NCBI GenBank assembly: GCA_963810915.1
Contig: CAWEPH010000006.1
Span: 372,001-436,000 of the forward strand
Direction of reading: 5' to 3'
Origin: JAOUEA01 sp963810915
GTDB taxonomy: Bacteria; Actinomycetota; UBA4738; HRBIN12
Length of the DNA stretch: 64,000 nucleotides
The notes under the pieces were generated by a model. That model searched no databases. It was not told the origin of the DNA and saw nothing but the letters and a program-made list of their open reading frames with translations. A program made the position numbers and the translations under genes. This document shows, piece after piece, positions 18,259-27,266 of this stretch. Position 1 is the first letter of the stretch; each line of letters starts with the position of its first letter.

Positions 18259-19522
18259 ATGCCCCTGGAGCTCACCCCCGAGGACCGCGCAGCCCTGAAC
18301 GGCTCACGCGGGGAGGCCCTCCGCCTCGCGACACGCCTCGTCTGCGCCATGGCCGAGGTGATGGGCGCCGACCGGCTCCTCGACGTGGAGGGGGCGCACA
18401 TCGACGGGTGCCTGTACCACGGACCCGCGGGCCTCGATTTCGCGCGGCGGCTGCTCGACGGTGGCGGGCACGTGGCCGTCCCCACCACGCTGAACGTGTC
18501 CTCGCTCGACCTGCTCCACCCCGAGTTGGTGCGGCTCGACCCGGCCACGACCGTCGAGGCGCGCGCCCTCATGGACGCGTACGTCGCGATGGGGTGTCGG
18601 CCCACATGGACCTGCGCGCCCTATCAACTCCCCGAGCGACCGGCGTTCGGCGCGCACGTGGCGTGGGCGGAGTCGAACGCGATCGTGTTCTGCAACTCCG
18701 TCCTGGGGGCGCGAACGGAACGGTACGGCGACTTCATCGACATCTGCTGCGCCCTCACCGGACGAGCGCCCGCGGCCGGCCTCCACCTCGACGCGGGACG
18801 ACGCGCCGGTGCGGTGTTCCGCCTCGATGACGTCCCCTCCGCGTCGTGGGAGGATCCGGCGGGCTTCGCCGCCGTGGGCCACGTCGTGGGCGAGGCGACC
18901 GGGACGTTGATCCCGGCGCTCACCGGCCTCCCGCTCGACGCGACCGAGGACCACCTCAAGGCGCTTGGTGCGGCCGCGGCGGCCTCCGGCTCGGTCGCGA
19001 TGTTCCACGCCGTCGGGATCACCCCGGAGGCGCCGACCCTCGCGGAGGCGACCGGTGGGTCCGCACCCCAGATCGACCTGACCCTCAGCGCTGAGGACCT
19101 GCGCGTCGCCAGGGACGAACTCGGGAACGTACCGCCGGGCGCACCCCTGGGCGCCGTCAGCGTCGGGACCCCCCACTGCTCCTTGGCGGAGCTCGAGCGC
19201 CTCGCCTCGTTGGTGGAGGGCCTCGCGATGCGGGTGCCCTTCTACGTGAACGCCGGGCGCGACGTGCTCACCGAGGCGGACCGGCGGGGCTTCACAGCCT
19301 CCCTTTCGCGGGCGGGGATCACGGTGGTCGCCGACACCTGCACGTACATCACGCCGGTGATCCGCGACGACGGACGGCCCGGTGATGACCAACTCCGGCA
19401 AATGGGCGTGGTACGCGCCGGCGAACCTCGGGTTCGAGGTGGCCTTCGGGACGCTGGCCGAGTGCGTGAACAGCGGCGTCGAGGGTCGGCTGGCGCGGGA
19501 CGAGGGCCCCTGGGGTGGCTGA
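18259..19522 (+). CDS. Aconitase X large (catalytic) subunit (frame broken once)
   Basis: A dehydratase of the DUF521/AcnX family. Conserved features include the Cys-bearing segments TCAPYQL, CNSVLG, VGTPHCS and DTCTYITPV, and after correction TNSGKWAWYAP near the C-terminus. The frame shifts once between 19370 and 19383; deleting one base gives 420 residues, the family's length. Characterised members dehydrate cis-3-hydroxy-L-proline or, in archaea, mevalonate 5-phosphate; neither pathway has other genes here. The stop at 19520-19522 overlaps the small-subunit GTG start by 8 nt, as expected for the two-subunit form. Confidence 0.8.
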
Positions 19523-19933
19523 GATCCGGACGCTCACGCCCGGGAGGGCCCACGGACAAGTGCTCGTCCTCGACGATCCCCTGAGCATGTGGGGCGGGCT
19601 CGATCCGACGGATCGGACGGGTGATCGACCCTCATCACCCCCAGACGGGGGCGGTGATCACCGGACGGGTGTTGGTGATGCCCACCGGCCGTGGCTCGAG
19701 CTCGAGCTCCTACGTCCTCGCTGAGGCGATCCGCGCGGGCACCGGACCGGCCGCGATCGTCCTCCTGGACGCCGACCCGATCCTCGCGCTCGGGGCACTC
19801 GTGGCCGCGGGAGCTCTACGCTGAAGCCGTCCCCGTGGTCGTGGCGGACGGCGCCACCTATGGGGCCCTCGTCTCGGGGATCGACGTCACCGTGGAGGCG
19901 GGTACCGCGGGGGCCTCGATCGCGCGGCCCTGA
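19515..19933 (+). CDS. Aconitase X small subunit (frame broken twice)
   Basis: Encodes the swivelling small subunit of AcnX (DUF126-like). It opens with RAHGQVLVLDDPLSMWGGLDP, where the Ser and following Gly are family landmarks, and contains GRGSSSSSYVLAEAI, the Ser-rich substrate loop. Two +1 shifts interrupt it, at 19614 (GAT[C]GG) and at 19809-19816 (GCGG[G]AGCTC). Removing both gives 138 residues, the usual size. The GTG start lies inside the end of the large-subunit gene. With three breaks in the pair, either both subunits carry sequence errors or the enzyme is lost; I favour errors because each corrected segment is conserved. Confidence 0.75.
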
Positions 19934-19960
19934 CGCGGCCGCGACCGCACTCCCCCTCGA

Positions 19961-19966
19961 TACACT
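19961..19966 (+). promoter_or_regulatory. Predicted -10 element, leaderless cyclase promoter
   Basis: TACACT ends 6 nt before the GTG at 19973. The spacing and the absence of a Shine-Dalgarno sequence point to a leaderless mRNA. Confidence 0.45.
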
Positions 19967-19972
19967 CGCCGG

Positions 19973-22900
19973 GTGGCGCTCGAGTGCCCCTCCTGCGGCG
20001 CCCCGAACGACGACGCGGCTCGGTTCTGCTCGTCGTGCGGCACGCGCCTCGCCCGCACGTGCCCGGCGTGCGGCGCGTCCGTGGAGCTGCGCGCCCGCTT
20101 CTGCCCGGAGTGCGGCACCCGTCTGGGCGACGACGCCCCCGCGCCGCCGGCGCCCTCGGAGGAACGCCGGCTCGTCACGATCGTCTTCGCGGACCTCGCG
20201 GGGTTCACCCAGCGATCGGACCGGGCCGACCCCGAGGACGTGCGGCGCATCCTCCTGCCGTTCCACGAGCTCGCCAAGGAGGAGATCGAGCGGTTCGGCG
20301 GCACCCTGGACAAGTTCATCGGCGATGCGGCGATGGGGGTCTTCGGCGCTCCGATCGCTCACGAGGACGACGCGGAGCGAGCGGTACGCGCGGCGCTCGC
20401 GATCCGCGAACGCGTCTCGGCGATGCAGATGCCGGTGCGTGTGGCGGTCAACACGGGCGAGGCGATCGTGACCTTCGCCACGGGACCCCAGGTCGGGGAG
20501 AACGTGGCCGGCGACGTGGTGAACACGGCCTCGCGCCTCCAGGGGGTCGCCCCGGTGGGTGGCGTGGTCGTGGGCGAGACGACGGAGCGCGCGACGCGGG
20601 GCATCGTGGCGTTCGACGCGATGGAGCCCGTGAGCGTGAAGGGCAAGGCGGAGCCCATCGCGGTCTGGCTGGCCGGGTCGCTGCAGCGCGCGATCCCGGA
20701 GCGCGACGAGGACGACCCGCCGCCGTTCGTCGGACGCGAGCGCGAGCGGCTCGCCCTGCGCGACCTGCTCGCGCGCATCGAACGCGACCGATGCGTGCAC
20801 CTCGTCACGATCGTGGGCGAGCCGGGGATCGGCAAGTCGCGCCTGGTGGCGGACCTCGGCGACCACGTCCGCGGACGCGAGGAACCGGTGGCGTGGTTCC
20901 GCGGGCGGTGTCAGCCCTACGGGGAATCCATCACCTTCGCGGCCTTGGAGGAGGTGGTGCGCGCCGCCATCGGCGTCGAGCCCTCCGACGACCACCGCAC
21001 GGTCGCCTCGAAGCTCCACGCAGCGCTGGACGGACTCGCGCTGGGCGCCGACGACCGGACCTGGCTCAGCGGCAGGCTCGCCCCCCTCGTCGGGCTGGGC
21101 GACACGGTCGCCGACGCCACGGCGAGCCGCGACGAGCTCTTCACCGCGTGGATCCGGTTCCTGGAAGCCGAGGCGCTGCGTCGTCCGATCGTGCTCGTGA
21201 TCGAGGATCTCCACTGGGCGGACGAGCCGATGCTGGCGTTCCTCAGCACCCTCACCGACGCCGGCGCCGACGTCTCACTGCTGGTGGTGGCCACGACTCG
21301 CCCAGAGCTCTTCTCCGACCACCCGTCGTGGGGCGCCAAGCCCGACGCCACGGTCATCTCGCTCGCTCCGCTCAGCGAGGGCGAGATGCAGGACCTCCTG
21401 GGCTCGCTGCTGGTGCGCTCGGTCCTGCCGCCTGACGTGAGGGCCGGCCTCATGGACCGCGCGGGCGGCAACCCGCTCTACGCGCGTGAGTTCGTGCACA
21501 TGCTCGAGGATCGCGGCATCACGCGGGACATGCGAGGGGCGCGAGTCGGCGACGCCGTCAGCGTCCCCGACACCGTCCAGGGGATCATCGCCGCACGTCT
21601 TGACGCGCTGACGCCGCCGCAACGCTCACTGGTTCACCAGGCCAGCGTGATCGGTGATCGGTTCTGGCCGGGCGCTCTCGCGGCCCTCGACCCTACGGCG
21701 ATCGAGGTCGATGCATCGCTTCGAGAGCTCCAGCGCCGCGGCATGATCCGCCGTCTGGCCTCCTCGACCATCGACGGGGAGCAGGAGTTCGGGTTCGCGC
21801 ACGGGCTGATCCGCGATGTCGCTTACGGGCAGCTCCCGCGCGGCGTCCGTGCTCAAGGACACCTGCGAGCGTCTGAGTGGCTCGAGGACGGCACGACGAG
21901 CCGGGCCCCCGATCTGCCGGATCTCTTGGCGTACCACGCCACGCGGGCACTCGATCTGGCGCGCGCAGCCGGACTCGACGAGGACGTTCCCGCCCTGGAG
22001 GAGCGCGCGCTCCGCCTCCTGGTGCGCGCGGCCGAGCGCCAGACCGCGCTGGATGCAGGACAGGCCGCCGACTACTACGCGCGCGCTCTCGACCTCGCGC
22101 CTGCCGATGGACACGGTCGCGCCGAGCTCCTACGTCTGGCCACGAGCCTGGCCTGGCGCGCCGGCAAGGTGACGTCGGACCAAGCCGTGACCGCATACCG
22201 CGAGGCGCTGCAGCTGGCGCTGGACGACGGCGACCGCGAGTCCGCCGGCAAGGTGATGCGCCGTCTCTACGCGCAGCTGAGCCTGCAGGGCGACACGACC
22301 GAGGCCCAGGAGATCCTCGACCGGGCCGTCGATCTCATGGAGGAGGTGGACGAACCCGGCCCCGTCCTCGCCAACCTCTACGCCTGTCGCTCGGAGGTCG
22401 AGATGTTCGCGGGCCGCTCCGACGAGTCCTTGCGATGGGCGGAGCGCGCCCTGTCGATCCCTCGCACCGACGACACGACGCTGATGGCGCTACACCTGCG
22501 CGGGAACGCCCTCTGCGAGGTCGGCGACGAGCGCGGCCTGGAGGACCTGCGGGAAGCCGTGCGCGTGGCCCGGGAAGGCGGCGAGGGGATGCAGGTGGCG
22601 ACGTCCCTGTCCTACCTCGCTGAATGGGTGGGGTGGAACGAAGGCCCGGCGGCAGCACTCGTCATGAACGACGAGGGTGTCGCGATGAGTCAGAGCCGCG
22701 GACTGGAACCCCAGGAGATGTGGGGCCGCGCGGAGCGGTTGTGGCCGCTCTTCGATGCCGGCCGATGGGACGAGATCCTGGTCGAGGCCGACGCCCTCGA
22801 GGATTGGGCCGAACACCACGGCGATACCCAGGTGTCGAGCGTGGCGGCCACCTACGTCGGCCGCGTCCTCGCGCATCGGCGCTCGTTCACTCAGGCACGC

Positions 22901-23422
22901 AAGGCGATGGAACGATTCCTTCCGCTCGCGCGGCAGATCGAGGACCTCCAGGTGCTCGCCCCCGCCCTCTCCGTAGGGGCGATGATCGAGGCCGGCACCG
23001 GCGATCCGGTCGCCACGCTGGAGCTGATCCACGAGTTCGACAGCATCACCGCCGAGGCTCCGGCCGAGTACCGCGAGATCCAGCTCCCGGAGGCGGTTGA
23101 GGCGGCGGTGTTGGCGGGAGGCTCGGAGGAGGGGGCGAGGCTGCTGAGCGACCGTCCCCTGTACACGCCGAGGACCCGCCTCGCGGTCGACGCCTGCCGG
23201 GCACGGCTGGTCGAGGCCGAAGGAGCCTACGTCGAAGCCGCCGGACGATACGCGACTCTCGCCGACGCGTGGGAACGATGGGGCGGACTGCCGGAGCGGG
23301 CCTACGCGCTCGCGGGACGCGTGCGATGCCTGGAGAGGTTGGGCGAGGACGCGAGGCTGGACAGGGCCCGGGCGGAGGATCTGTTCGCCCGACTCGGCAT
23401 CGCCGCATCGACGATCCTGTGA
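19973..23422 (+). CDS. Zinc-ribbon / class III adenylate cyclase / AAA ATPase / TPR regulator
   Basis: A 1149-residue multidomain signalling protein. Two tandem zinc ribbons open it (four CxxC pairs within residues 4-50). A class III nucleotide cyclase domain follows (about 64-225) with both metal-binding Asp motifs, VFADLAGFT and KFIGDAAMGVFG; the Lys before the second motif fits ATP as substrate. A STAND-like ATPase begins near residue 250 with Walker A GEPGIGKS and a Walker B-like VLVIEDLHWADEP. The last 450 residues are helical TPR-like repeats. This architecture is common in actinobacteria and chloroflexi and rarely has a known signal. It appears transcribed alone from a leaderless promoter and ends 11 nt from the tmRNA 3' end. 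Confidence 0.88.
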   Translation: MALECPSCGAPNDDAARFCSSCGTRLARTCPACGASVELRARFCPECGTRLGDDAPAPPAPSEERRLVTIVFADLAGFTQRSDRADPEDVRRILLPFHELAKEEIERFGGTLDKFIGDAAMGVFGAPIAHEDDAERAVRAALAIRERVSAMQMPVRVAVNTGEAIVTFATGPQVGENVAGDVVNTASRLQGVAPVGGVVVGETTERATRGIVAFDAMEPVSVKGKAEPIAVWLAGSLQRAIPERDEDDPPPFVGRERERLALRDLLARIERDRCVHLVTIVGEPGIGKSRLVADLGDHVRGREEPVAWFRGRCQPYGESITFAALEEVVRAAIGVEPSDDHRTVASKLHAALDGLALGADDRTWLSGRLAPLVGLGDTVADATASRDELFTAWIRFLEAEALRRPIVLVIEDLHWADEPMLAFLSTLTDAGADVSLLVVATTRPELFSDHPSWGAKPDATVISLAPLSEGEMQDLLGSLLVRSVLPPDVRAGLMDRAGGNPLYAREFVHMLEDRGITRDMRGARVGDAVSVPDTVQGIIAARLDALTPPQRSLVHQASVIGDRFWPGALAALDPTAIEVDASLRELQRRGMIRRLASSTIDGEQEFGFAHGLIRDVAYGQLPRGVRAQGHLRASEWLEDGTTSRAPDLPDLLAYHATRALDLARAAGLDEDVPALEERALRLLVRAAERQTALDAGQAADYYARALDLAPADGHGRAELLRLATSLAWRAGKVTSDQAVTAYREALQLALDDGDRESAGKVMRRLYAQLSLQGDTTEAQEILDRAVDLMEEVDEPGPVLANLYACRSEVEMFAGRSDESLRWAERALSIPRTDDTTLMALHLRGNALCEVGDERGLEDLREAVRVAREGGEGMQVATSLSYLAEWVGWNEGPAAALVMNDEGVAMSQSRGLEPQEMWGRAERLWPLFDAGRWDEILVEADALEDWAEHHGDTQVSSVAATYVGRVLAHRRSFTQARKAMERFLPLARQIEDLQVLAPALSVGAMIEAGTGDPVATLELIHEFDSITAEAPAEYREIQLPEAVEAAVLAGGSEEGARLLSDRPLYTPRTRLAVDACRARLVEAEGAYVEAAGRYATLADAWERWGGLPERAYALAGRVRCLERLGEDARLDRARAEDLFARLGIAASTIL

Positions 23423-23433
23423 CCTCGCGCTCG

Positions 23434-23784
23434 TGGAGGTGGCGGGAATCGAACCCGCGTCCCTAGGCGACCGTCTGGGGCTTCTCCGGGCGCAGCCAGG
23501 TGGTGAGATCTCGGCTCGGGGCTCCCACCGGCGGAGGACCCTTCGCCCAGCCCGGGTGAGATGTCCCTCAGCGGCCCCCGGACGGAACCGTAGAAGTGAG
23601 CCTGCTCACGACGCCCATCCCTCGGTCGCAGGCGGCCCGAGGGGGGCGGCTACCTAACTAGTTAGGCAGCGAGCGCGTAATTGTCGTTGGCGCTTGTGTT
23701 TGGTCCGGCGTTTAACGTGACATCCGGGATCACGGCCCGCTTCCCCCAGACGAAGCACGTCCAGGTCGAAGCCAGTACACCCCC
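23434..23784 (-). ncRNA. ssrA: Transfer-messenger RNA (tmRNA)
   Basis: The 3' end folds as a tRNA-like T arm and acceptor (GCGGGTTCGATTCCCGC, then CACCTCC and discriminator A at 23434). The 5' end, GGGGGTG at 23784-23778, pairs with CACCTCC including one G-U pair, and is followed by CTGGCTTCGACCTGG, the usual tmRNA 5' sequence. A tag reading frame with its stop lies inside. The three bases after the discriminator read CGA, not CCA, so the 3' CCA must be added by nucleotidyltransferase. Length is about 351 nt. It is directly downstream of smpB, its protein partner in rescuing stalled ribosomes. Confidence 0.93.
23662..23709 (-). other. tmRNA tag-peptide reading frame
   Basis: Fifteen codons, GCC to GCC at 23709-23665, encode AGPNTSANDNYALAA and are followed by TAA at 23664-23662 and further stops nearby. 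The C-terminal ALAA is the degron recognised by ClpXP-type proteases. The resume codon is inferred from the upstream GTTAAAC context. Confidence 0.85.
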
Positions 23785-23852
23785 ATATGCAGTTGTCCCT
23801 GGAAGTATACGGCGGCGGTCGGACGAGCCTTGAGCGCTCGCGAGCCGCCGGA

Positions 23853-24323
23853 TCAGCGACGGCGACCGGCGGCCTGTTCCATCTCGCGCTGCGCGTCGCG
23901 TTTGGCGATCGACTGGCGCTTCTCGAACTGCCGCTTGCCCTTGCCGAGCCCGATCTCGACCTTCGCCATCCCGTGGGTGAAGTAGACCCGCATCGGCACG
24001 AGCGCAAGTCGTTGCTCGTCCTGCTTCTCCCGCAGGTGCTCGATCTCCCGGCGGTGCAGCAGCAGCTTCCGCGGGCGCATCGGGAGATGGCGCTTCGTGT
24101 CGCCCTGCTCGTACGGCGGGATGTGCATCCCCTCGAGCCACATCTCACCCCCGCGGACGCGCGCGAAGGCCTCGGTGAGGCTCGCACGCCCGCCGCGCAA
24201 GGACTTGACCTCGTCGCCGGTCAGCACGATGCCGCACTCGTGGGTCTCGAGGATCTCGTAGTCGTGCCGGGCGCGGCGGTTGGACGCCACCACCTTCTCG
24301 CCGTCGCCGCCACGGGGGCTCAT
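23853..24323 (-). CDS. smpB: SsrA-binding protein SmpB
   Basis: A 156-residue RNA-binding protein that delivers tmRNA to stalled ribosomes. The OB-fold core (VVASNRRARHDYEILETHECGIVLTGDEVKSLR in sequence order) and the conserved IPPYEQG and RRRKLLLH-like stretch (PRKLLLHRREI) are intact, and the basic C-terminal tail (KRQSIAKRDAQREMEQAAGRR) that enters the mRNA channel is present. ATG start at 24321-24323, 10 nt after ftsX. It lies between ftsX and ssrA, the common bacterial order. Confidence 0.95.
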   Translation of the reverse strand: MSPRGGDGEKVVASNRRARHDYEILETHECGIVLTGDEVKSLRGGRASLTEAFARVRGGEMWLEGMHIPPYEQGDTKRHLPMRPRKLLLHRREIEHLREKQDEQRLALVPMRVYFTHGMAKVEIGLGKGKRQFEKRQSIAKRDAQREMEQAAGRRR

Positions 24324-24333
24324 GCTCGCGATC

Positions 24334-25252
24334 CTAGACGTCGAGGAAGCGGCGCATCCCGATGGTCCCGGCGACGATCGCGATCAGCGTGGCCGCGATC
24401 AGGATCCACGGCACGATGATCGAGCAGGTCGCCGTTCTTCACGAGCGGGACGAACGCGATCTGCCCGCGCAGGCTGTCGATGCCCCAGACCTTCATCACG
24501 AAGAGCGCGGCGATGGCGAAGCCGGCACCAACGAGGGCCTCCGCGAGCCCCTCGATGAGGAACGGCACGCGGATCCGCCAGTTGGTGGCGCCCACGAGCC
24601 GCATGATGCCGATCTCCTTCCGACGCGCGAACATGCCCATCCGCAACGTGTTCGCCACCAGGGCGATCGCGAACGCGAGCATCACGAAGGCGAGCAAACC
24701 GAGCACGATCTTCAACACCTTCGTGATCGCGTTCAACCGGTTGAGGACCTCTCGGTAGTCCGCGACGTCCTTCACGCCGGCCGCGGCGCACACCATCTGG
24801 TTCGTGGCCGGGTCGGGGCGACAGTTCAGCGCCGAAGTGACCTCGTCGAACCGTGTGGTGTCGGAGAGCGTGACCCGCAGCGACGTGGGGATCACCTTCT
24901 CGCAGTCCACGTTCTCGGTGAAGGTGGGTTGGTTCGCGAACAGGGAGTGGAACTGATCACACGTCTTCTGCTTGTCCCAGTAGTCGACGGACTTCACGGC
25001 GGGCAGTCCTCCGAGCTGCTCCTGCAGCCGGGTGACGGTGTCGGGCGTCGCCGGGTCGTTCAGGTACACCGCCACCTGCACGTTGCCCGTCCACGCCTGG
25101 ATCACCAGGTTGAACTCGCGTGTGATGAGGAGCGCCAACCCGAACAGGAAGAGCGCGATGAACGCCGTGGACATGGCGGCGAACGCGACGATCCCGTTGC
25201 GCCGGAGCCCCGAGGCCGTCTCGCGGAAGTAGTAATCGAGGCGTGGGGCCAT
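24334..25252 (-). CDS. ftsX: Cell-division ABC transporter permease FtsX (frame broken once near its 3' end)
   Basis: A four-helix membrane protein with one helix near residue 25, a large extracytoplasmic loop (about 50-170) and three C-terminal helices. FtsX couples FtsE ATP hydrolysis to activation of cell-wall hydrolases at the septum. The frame breaks at 24421 (CTC[G]ATCATC). Removing that base restores the last helix (VPWILIAATLIAIVAGTIG) and the normal ending MRRFLDV with TAG at 24336-24334, giving 305 residues. The ATG overlaps the ftsE stop by one base. An essential-type gene broken at its last helix argues for a sequence error. Confidence 0.9.
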
Positions 25253-25929
25253 CAGCTGTACACCCCGCGCGACTGGTCGCGCACCACCTGGCCCTTGTCG
25301 AGCTCGACGACGCGCTTGCGCATGGCGTCGACGATGGCCTGGTCGTGCGTCGCCATCACCACGGTCGTGCCGATCCGGTTCACCTTGTCCAGGAGCCGCA
25401 TGATGTCCACGCTGGTGTTCGGGTCCAGGTTGCCGGTGGGCTCGTCGGCGAGAAGCACCAGCGGGCGGTTCACGCACGCACGCGCGATCGACACGCGCTG
25501 CTGCTCGCCGCCCGAGAGCTCGTCGGGGTAGTTGTTGAGCTTGTCGCCGAGGCCGACGTACTCGAGGATCTCCGGCACCCGCTGGTCGATCACGTGCTTC
25601 GGCTTCCCGATCACCTCGAGCGCGAAGGCGACGTTCTCGAACACCGTCTTGTCCTGCAGGAGCTTGTAGTCCTGGAAGACCGTGCCTACGTTCCGACGGA
25701 GCTTGGGGACGTCCCAGCTGGACATCTTCCCGAGGTTCTTCCCGCCGACGTAGATGCTGCCCTTCGTCGCCTCCTCCTCCTTGATCAGGAGGCGGATCAT
25801 CGTGGATTTGCCGGAGCCGGACTGGCCGACGATGAAGACGAACTCACCTTTCTCGACCTCGACGTCCACGTCGGTGAGCGCCGTGACGCCGTTCTTGTAG
25901 GTTTTCGTTACGCGCTGAAGACTGATCAT
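25252..25929 (-). CDS. ftsE: Cell-division ATP-binding protein FtsE
   Basis: A 225-residue ABC ATPase. Walker A is GQSGSGKST, the signature LSGGEQQRVSIARA and Walker B LLADEPTGNLD, followed by the switch His in ATHDQ. It drives FtsX conformational changes during septal peptidoglycan cleavage. The ATG at 25927-25929 is the family start (MISLQRVTKTY); a longer upstream frame is spurious. A TAGGGT hexamer at 25972-25967 could be a -10 element for ftsEX, separate from prfB. Confidence 0.95.
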   Translation of the reverse strand: MISLQRVTKTYKNGVTALTDVDVEVEKGEFVFIVGQSGSGKSTMIRLLIKEEEATKGSIYVGGKNLGKMSSWDVPKLRRNVGTVFQDYKLLQDKTVFENVAFALEVIGKPKHVIDQRVPEILEYVGLGDKLNNYPDELSGGEQQRVSIARACVNRPLVLLADEPTGNLDPNTSVDIMRLLDKVNRIGTTVVMATHDQAIVDAMRKRVVELDKGQVVRDQSRGVYS

Positions 25930-26042
25930 CGGTGGCCTTGGGTGTCGGGGAAGGGGGAACCCAAGCACCCTACCAGAGACCCTCCGAGAACCTGTGGAGG
26001 CTTGCCTCCGGTCTCCCGGTGACCAGACGAAGGCCACCTCGA

Positions 26043-26058
26043 CCCGCCCCCAGGCGGG
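26043..26058. terminator. Stem-loop just after prfB
   Basis: CCCGCC (26043-26048) and GGCGGG (26053-26058) form a perfect 6-bp stem with a CCCA loop, 4 nt beyond the prfB stop on the minus strand. No U-run follows, so it may attenuate rather than end transcription into ftsEX. Confidence 0.4.
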
Positions 26059-26062
26059 CCGA

Positions 26063-27179
26063 TCACGCCCCGCCCGCCACCGAGGCACGGTGCCGGAGCT
26101 CCGCCTCGATGAACCGGTCGATGTCGCCGTCGAGGACCCGGTGGGGGTCACTCACCTCTTCGTCGGTGCGGTGATCCTTCACCATCTGGTAGGGCGCGAG
26201 CACGTAGGACCGGATCTGCGAGCCGAAGTCGACCGCCTTGCGCTCGCCGCGGATCGAGGCCATCTCCTCGTCGCGCTTCTGCCGCTCGAGCTCCGCGAGG
26301 CGCGCCTTCAAGATCCGCATGGCCACAGCCTTGTTCTGCAGCTGACTCCGCTCGTTCTGGCACGCGGCCACGAGCCCCGTGGGGAGGTGGGTGATCCGCA
26401 CGGCCGAGTCGGTGGTGTTCACGGATTGGCCTCCCGGCCCCGAGGAGCGATAGACGTCGATGCGCAGCTCGTCGGGCGGGATCTCGATGTCCTCCTCGTC
26501 TGCCTCCTCGAGCATCGGGATCACGTCGAGTGAGGCGAACGAGGTGTGCCGGCGCTTCTGCGCGTCGAAGGGCGAGATCCGGACCAGGCGGTGGACCCCG
26601 CGTTCGGCCGAGAGGAGCCCGTAGACGTTGGTGCCGTGCACAGTGAACGTGGCGGACTTGATGCCCGCCTCCTCGCCGTACTGGATGTCGTCGACGTCGG
26701 CCTCGAAGCCCTCGCGCTCCGCCCACCGCGTGTACATGCGCAGGAGCATCTCGGCCCAGTCCTGGCTCTCCGTTCCCCCCGCGCCTGCGTTGATCGTGGC
26801 GATCGCGTCGGAGGCGTCGTACGGACCTGACAACAACGCCGCCAACTCCAGCTTCTCGACGTCGGCCTCCAGCGTCCTCACTGCCGCGGCGAGCTCTCGC
26901 TCCAACTCGGGATCGGATTCGTCGGCCAGGAGTTCGTCCATCGCCTGTGCGTCGTCGACCCGGCCGAGCAGCGCGTCGTAGCGCTCGACCTCCCCCTTCA
27001 GGCGGGAGAGGCTCGACGTGATCTGCTGACCGTGCTGCGGGTCGTCCCAGAGGGCGGGGTCGGATACCTGCTGCTCCAGCTCGACCACCCGTTGGCGCTT
27101 GCGTTCGACGTCAAAGGAACTCCTTCGCGGCCAGCACGCGCTCACGCAGGTCGCGCAGCGCCTCCGTGTGATCGCCCAT
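26063..27179 (-). CDS. prfB: Peptide chain release factor 2, with programmed +1 frameshift
   Basis: RF2 recognises UGA and UAA. The zero frame starts at ATG 27179-27177 and reads MGDHTEALRDLRERVLAAKE then Phe-Leu before an in-frame TGA at 27113-27111. Shifting +1 at CTT-TGA-C continues as DVERKRQRV to the stop at 26063, giving 371 residues. The SPF tripeptide that selects UGA (VRISPFDAQKRR) and the catalytic GGQ (SSGPGGQSVNTTDS) are both present. This is a genuine recoding site, unlike the other frame breaks in the window. prfB leads the prfB-ftsE-ftsX-smpB-ssrA group. Confidence 0.96.
27110..27125 (-). promoter_or_regulatory. prfB programmed frameshift signal
   Basis: On the minus strand AAGGAG (27125-27120), the spacer TTC and the slip site CTTTGAC (27116-27110) have the same spacing as the classical E. 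coli prfB signal. The Shine-Dalgarno-like element pulls the ribosome forward when RF2 is scarce, so RF2 represses its own synthesis. Confidence 0.95.
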
Positions 27180-27266
27180 GACGAACGGGAGTCTATCGGG
27201 GCGCGCGATCACCGATGGCGGGCACTGCGTGGGGCCGCGTGTCGCAGGCCCGGGCCGGCGTGGCAC

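Noticed and set aside
23434..23500. tRNA-like T arm suggesting a tRNA gene
   Set aside because: No D arm or anticodon arm follows at tRNA spacing; the matching acceptor strand is 350 nt away with a tag frame between, so it is tmRNA.
24334..24440. A programmed frameshift in ftsX or the other broken genes, like prfB
   Set aside because: None has an SD-like element, a slow stop codon in the A site or a slip-prone codon; the shared C[G]A insertion across unrelated genes fits sequence error better.
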